A stretch of 64,000 bases of DNA from Siphonodentalium dalli (Eukaryota; Mollusca; Scaphopoda; Gadilida; Siphonodentaliidae), in assembly GCA_032622095.1 (NCBI GenBank), contig CP136062.1, positions 150,220,875 to 150,284,874 of the forward strand, written 5' to 3'. The notes under the pieces are model-generated. The model was not told where the DNA came from. It was given only the letters and a program-made list of their open reading frames with translations, and did no database searches. A program made the translations under genes and the position numbers. Shown here piece by piece: positions 58,516-64,000 of the stretch; position 1 is the stretch's first letter, and every line of letters starts with the position of its first letter.

Positions 58516-59325
58516 TTATTGTAACCACTTATGTTCGCGGATTTCAGAGAGGGTTATGCGTTTATTCACATCTGGTTCCAGAAGTCTCAATACTAAATCG
58601 ACACAGTCATTCCCAACTTCGAGCGATTTTGGCAGCAGTGTTTCTCCGGGGGTTTGATTCTTCACAATTTTCTGGATATATGAGTTGCTGAATGGCATTC
58701 TTCCAAACACCAATGAGTACATAATTATGCCCAAGCTCCATATATCTGCCATAAATGGATCGTAGTTTTCGCCCCGTATTATTTCAGGAGAAATATATGA
58801 AGAGCTCCCACAGAAAGTATTGCTCAATTCCTTCATGTTGGACATGCGCCTCGCAAAGCCAAAGTCGGTTATCTTTGCTTTGCCATTTAAGTCGAGCAGG
58901 ATATTTTCCAATTTGAGATCTCGGTGCGCTATCTTCTGCTCATGCAGATTAACAACACCGTGAATAATTTGTTTGAATAATTGCTTTGCTTCGCCTTCGT
59001 TCATGGGGCCATTGTCAGTAATTTTGTCCAAGAGGTCACCTCCCCGAACCAGTTCCATGAAGATGTAAATATTTTCCTTCAGTTCGATAACATTATGCAG
59101 CTTGACAACGCTATCTGAACTAATGCTCGAGAGAACGTTTATTTCTCTCGGTAAGAACTTTTCTAGGAACTCGGGTGAAGCATTCGTCTTATTGATTATT
59201 TTCACCGCCATTTCGACGGCTTTCTTTCCATTATTGTATACGCATTCTCTGATCTTGCCGAACGACCCTTCGCCCAGCTTTCGACCCAGAATGTATCCTT
59301 TTTTCGCAAGAAATGAATTTTCCAT
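58516..59325 (-). CDS. TSSK-like kinase, copy 18
   Basis: Protein identical to copy 1. One change just upstream of the ATG (tagaTag near 59338). Confidence 0.88.
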   Translation of the reverse strand: MENSFLAKKGYILGRKLGEGSFGKIRECVYNNGKKAVEMAVKIINKTNASPEFLEKFLPREINVLSSISSDSVVKLHNVIELKENIYIFMELVRGGDLLDKITDNGPMNEGEAKQLFKQIIHGVVNLHEQKIAHRDLKLENILLDLNGKAKITDFGFARRMSNMKELSNTFCGSSSYISPEIIRGENYDPFMADIWSLGIIMYSLVFGRMPFSNSYIQKIVKNQTPGETLLPKSLEVGNDCVDLVLRLLEPDVNKRITLSEIREHKWLQ

Positions 59326-59413
59326 TTTTATTATAGATAGTTTGAACTTTGTCCATTTCCTTTATTTATAGATTTTTTTCCAAACGACCCGAGCATCGGA
59401 GCGTGACCCTTGT

Positions 59414-61270
59414 CATAAAGGTCACGACATTGTCAACCGGACTTGGATGTATAAAAGCCTCCTTTATCAGAGATTTCTTCATTTACAATGTCCTGAAAAA
59501 CTATTTCACTTTGGAGCAATGACAAGTTGAGAAACTTGGATTGTTCACTTTTGATTACGAAACAACTTTTACTATTAAAAAAATTTGATGAATAAATGTT
59601 TCCGTGCATTTCACGGAAACATGGAATTTCCCCACCCCCGCAATCGGTGAACGTCACATACATGTTATAAAGGTCACGACATTGCCAACCGGACTTGGAT
59701 GTATAAAAGCCTCCTTTATAAAAGATTTCTTCATTTACAATGTCCTGAAAAACTATTCCACTTTGGAGCAATGACAAGTTGAGAAACTTGGATTGTTCAC
59801 TTTTGATTACGAAACAACTTTTACTATAAAAAAAATCTGATGAATAAATGTTTCCGTGCATTTCACGGACACTTGGAATTTACCCACCCCCGCAATCGAT
59901 GAACGTCACAGACAAGTTATAACGGTCACGACATTGCCAACCGGACTTGGATGTATAAAAGCCTCCTTTATCAAAGATTTCTTCATTTACAATGTCCTGA
60001 AAAACTATTCCACTTTGGAGCAATGACAAGTTGAGAAACTTGGATTGTTCACTTTTGATTACGAAACAACTTTTACTATAAAAACAATCTGATGAAAGCA
60101 AGTTTCCGTGCATTTCACGGAAACTTGGAATTTCCCCACCCCCGCAATCGGTTAACGTCACAGACATGTTATAAAGGTCACGACATTGCCAACCGGACAT
60201 GGATGTATAAAAGCCTCCTTTATCAAAGATTTCTTCATTTACAATGTCCTGAAAAACTATTCCACTTTGGAGCAATGACAAGTTGAGAAACTTGGATTGT
60301 TCACTTTTGATTACGAAACAACTTTTACTATAAAAAAAATCTGATGAATAAATGTTTCCGTGCATTTCACGGAAACATGGAATTTCCCCACCCCCGCAAT
60401 CGGTGAACGTCACAGACATGTTATAAAGGTCACGACATTGCCAACCGGACTTGGATGTATAAAAGCCTCCTTTATCAAAGATTTCTTCATTTACAATGTC
60501 CTGAAAAACTATTCCACTTTGGAGCAATGACAAGTTGAGAAACTTGGATTGTTCACTTTTGATTACGAAACAACTTTTACTATAAAAACAATCTGATGAA
60601 AGCAAGTTTCCGTGCATTTCACGGAAACTTGGAATTTCCCCACCCACGCAATCGGTTAACGTCACAGACATGTTATAAAGGTCACGACATTGCCAACCGG
60701 ACATGGATGTATAAAAGCCTCCTTTATCAAAGATTTCTTCATTTACAATGTCCTGAAAAACTATTCCACTTTGGAGCAATGACAAGTTGAGAAACTTGGA
60801 TTGTTCACTTTTGATTACGAAACAACTTTTACTATAAAAAAAATCTGATGAATAAATGTTTCCGTGCATTTCACGGAAACATGGAATTTCCCCACCCCCG
60901 CAATCGGTGAACGTCACAGACATGTTATAAAGGTCACAACATTGCCAACCGGACTTGGATGTATAAAAGCCTCCTTTATCAAAGATTTCTTCATTTACAA
61001 TGTCCTGAAAAACTATTCCACTTTGGAGCAATGACAAGTTGAGAAACTTGGATTGTTCACTTTTGATTACGAAACAACTTTTACTATAAAAACAATCTGA
61101 TGAAAGCAAGTTTCCGTGCATTTCACGGAAACTTGGAATTTCCCCGCCCCCGCAAATTTCTTCATTTGAAAAACTATTTCACTTTGGAGCAATGACAAGT
61201 TGAGAAACTTGGATTGTTCACTTTTGATTACGAAATAACTTTTACTATACAAAAATCTGATTCCGTGCAG
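59414..61270. repeat. 252-bp satellite block 18 (seven full repeats, WQCCD)
   Basis: Standard length. Private change tttatAaaag near 59720 (Asp to Tyr in translation); WQCCD marker near 60939. Confidence 0.9.
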
Positions 61271-61404
61271 GACAAAACCATGAACTGCAAAAAAGGAAAA
61301 ATTAACGGGGATTCCCCTTCCATACAAACGACAGAACCAGTCCTTGTGAGTCTTGGAAATGTTTGTATATAAAATTTGGTTGAGAATTTTTTTAAAGAAA
61401 AAAA

Positions 61405-62214
61405 TTATTGTAACCACTTATGTTCGCGGATTTCAGAGAGGGTTATGCGTTTATTCACATCTGGTTCCAGAAGTCTCAATACTAAATCGACACAGTCATT
61501 CCCAACTTCGAGCGATTTTGGCAGCAGTGTTTCTCCGGGGGTTTGATTCTTCACAATTTTCTGGATATATGAGTTGCTGAATGGCATTCTTCCAAACACC
61601 AATGAGTACATAATTATGCCCAAGCTCCATATATCTGCCATAAATGGATCGTAGTTTTCGCCCCGTATTATTTCAGGAGAAATATATGAAGAGCTCCCAC
61701 AGAAAGTATTGCTCAATTCCTTCATGTTGGACATGCGCCTCGCAAAGCCAAAGTCGGTTATCTTTGCTTTGCCATTTAAGTCGAGCAGGATATTTTCCAA
61801 TTTGAGATCTCGGTGCGCTATCTTCTGCTCATGCAGATTAACAACACCGTGAATAATTTGTTTGAATAATTGCTTTGCTTCGCCTTCGTTCATGGGGCCA
61901 TTGTCAGTAATTTTGTCCAAGAGGTCACCTCCCCGAACCAGTTCCATGAAGATGTAAATATTTTCCTTCAGTTCGATAACATTATGCAGCTTGACAACGC
62001 TATCTGAACTAATGCTCGAGAGAACGTTTATTTCTCTCGGTAAGAACTTTTCTAGGAACTCGGGTGAAGCATTCGTCTTATTGATTATTTTCACCGCCAT
62101 TTCGACGGCTTTCTTTCCATTATTGTATACGCATTCTCTGATCTTGCCGAACGACCCTTCGCCCAGCTTTCGACCCAGAATGTATCCTTTTTTCGCAAGA
62201 AATGAATTTTCCAT
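61405..62214 (-). CDS. TSSK-like kinase, copy 19
   Basis: Protein identical to copy 1. Last kinase in the window; the array continues beyond it. Confidence 0.88.
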   Translation of the reverse strand: MENSFLAKKGYILGRKLGEGSFGKIRECVYNNGKKAVEMAVKIINKTNASPEFLEKFLPREINVLSSISSDSVVKLHNVIELKENIYIFMELVRGGDLLDKITDNGPMNEGEAKQLFKQIIHGVVNLHEQKIAHRDLKLENILLDLNGKAKITDFGFARRMSNMKELSNTFCGSSSYISPEIIRGENYDPFMADIWSLGIIMYSLVFGRMPFSNSYIQKIVKNQTPGETLLPKSLEVGNDCVDLVLRLLEPDVNKRITLSEIREHKWLQ

Positions 62215-62302
62215 TTTTATTATAGAAAGTTTGAACTTTGTCCATTTCCTTTATTTATAGATTTTTTTCCAAACGACCCGAGCATCGGAGCGTGACCCTT
62301 GT

Positions 62303-64000
62303 CATAAAGGTCACGACATTGTCAACCGGACTTGGATGTATAAAAGCCTCCTTTATCAGAGATTTCTTCATTTACAATGTCCTGAAAAACTATTTCACTT
62401 TGGAGCAATGACAAGTTGAGAAACTTGGATTGTTCACTTTTGATTACGAAACAACTTTTACTATTAAAAAAATTTGATGAATAAATGTTTCCGTGCATTT
62501 CACGGAAACATGGAATTTCCCCACCCCCGCAATCGGTGAACGTCACATACATGTTATAAAGGTCACGACATTGCCAACCGGACTTGGATGTATAAAAGCC
62601 TCCTTTATCAAAGATTTCTTCATTTACAATGTCCTGAAAAACTATTCCACTTTGGAGCAATGACAAGTTGAGAAACTTGGATTGTTCACTTTTGATTACG
62701 AAACAACTTTTACTATAAAAAAAATCTGATGAATAAATGTTTCCGTGCATTTCACGGACACTTGGAATTTACCCACCCCCGCAATCGATGAACGTCACAG
62801 ACAAGTTATAACGGTCACGACATTGCCAACCGGACTTGGATGTATAAAAGCCTCCTTTATCAAAGATTTCTTCATTTACAATGTCCTGAAAAACTATTCC
62901 ACTTTGGAGCAATGACAAGTTGAGAAACTTGGATTGTTCACTTTTGATTACGAAACAACTTTTACTATAAAAACAATCTGATGAAAGCAAGTTTCCGTGC
63001 ATTTCACGGAAACTTGGAATTTCCCCACCCCCGCAATCGGTTAACGTCACAGACATGTTATAAAGGTCACGACATTGCCAACCGGACATGGATGTATAAA
63101 AGCCTCCTTTATCAAAGATTTCTTCATTTACAATGTCCTGTAAAACTATTCCACTTTGGAGCAATGACAAGTTGAGAAACTTGGATTGTTCACTTTTGAT
63201 TACGAAACAACTTTTACTATAAAAAAAATCTGATGAATAAATGTTTCCGTGCATTTCACGGAAACATGGAATTTCCCCACCCCCGCAATCGGTGAACGTC
63301 ACAGACATGTTATAAAGGTCACGACATTGCCAACCGGACTTGGATGTATAAAAGCCTCCTTTATCAAAGATTTCTTCATTTACAATGTCCTGAAAAACTA
63401 TTCCACTTTGGAGCAATGACAAGTTGAGAAACTTGGATTGTTCACTTTTGATTACGAAACAACTTTTACTATAAAAACAATCTGATGAAAGCAAGTTTCC
63501 GTGCATTTCACGGAAACTTGGAATTTCCCCACCCACGCAATCGGTTAACGTCACAGACATGTTATAAAGGTCACGACATTGCCAACCGGACATGGATGTA
63601 TAAAAGCCTCCTTTATCAAAGATTTCTTCATTTACAATGTCCTGAAAAACTATTCCACTTTGGAGCAATGACAAGTTGAGAAACTTGGATTGTTCACTTT
63701 TGATTACGAAACAACTTTTACTATAAAAAAAATCTGATGAATAAATGTTTCCGTGCATTTCACGGAAACATGGAATTTCCCCACCCCCGCAATCGGTGAA
63801 CGTCACAGACATGTTATAAAGGTCACGACATTGCCAACCGGACTTGGATGTATAAAAGCCTCCTTTATCAAAGATTTCTTCATTTACAATGTCCTGAAAA
63901 ACTATTCCACTTTGGAGCAATGACAAGTTGAGAAACTTGGATTGTTCACTTTTGATTACGAAACAACTTTTACTATAAAAACAATCTGATGAAAGCAAGT
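62303..64000. repeat. 252-bp satellite block 19 (cut by window end)
   Basis: Six full repeats and part of a seventh are visible. Private change ctgTaaaac near 63141. The array has no right boundary in this window. Confidence 0.9.

Overview
The window is eukaryotic nuclear DNA, almost certainly from an invertebrate animal. It holds decayed jockey/CR1-type non-LTR retrotransposons, foldback (MITE-like) elements, AT-rich intergenic DNA with degenerate minisatellites, and intron-free genes for a kinase of the animal testis-specific serine kinase (TSSK) type. No operons, ribosome binding sites or prokaryotic features are seen. The phylum cannot be settled from sequence alone.

Region 1 (1 to about 10,730) is a gene-poor flank. 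It contains simple repeats, a ~27-bp degenerate minisatellite (about 1955-2480) and several dispersed repeat families with two to four copies in this window. A minus-strand reverse-transcriptase relic lies at about 3245-4255. A plus-strand retrotransposon relic (about 5650-8790) is split by a nested, 5'-truncated second non-LTR element (6374-7904). A 479-bp foldback element flanked by TTAA lies at 9576-10054.

Region 2 (about 10,735 to the right edge at 64,000, so open-ended) is one large tandem array. The standard unit is 2,889 bp and there are 19 kinase gene positions, all on the minus strand. Seventeen encode an intact 269-residue kinase with every catalytic motif. Copy 5 is broken by many indels that look like uncorrected sequencing error, and copy 15 by a single inserted base. 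Between kinases sits a nested satellite: normally seven full 252-bp repeats plus one truncated repeat. Units lacking one, two or four 252-bp repeats, one unit with a 331-bp foldback insertion, and a duplicated two-unit block of 4,770 bp show how the array has evolved.

The 252-bp repeat is the least explained part. It is a multiple of three and stays open on the minus strand for up to 413 codons. It carries a perfect hairpin with one compensatory base-pair change between its A and B forms, and TATA-like boxes on the plus strand. All differences between the A and B forms change the encoded residue, which argues against a conserved protein. The left edge of the array is a chimera in which a 94-bp piece of the kinase gene, encoding the ATP-binding glycine loop, sits inside the satellite and is followed by a stop codon and AATAAA.

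The favoured reading is an ampliconic, probably germline-expressed kinase family with an embedded satellite. The resemblance in architecture to multicopy testis gene arrays such as Drosophila Stellate is inference only.
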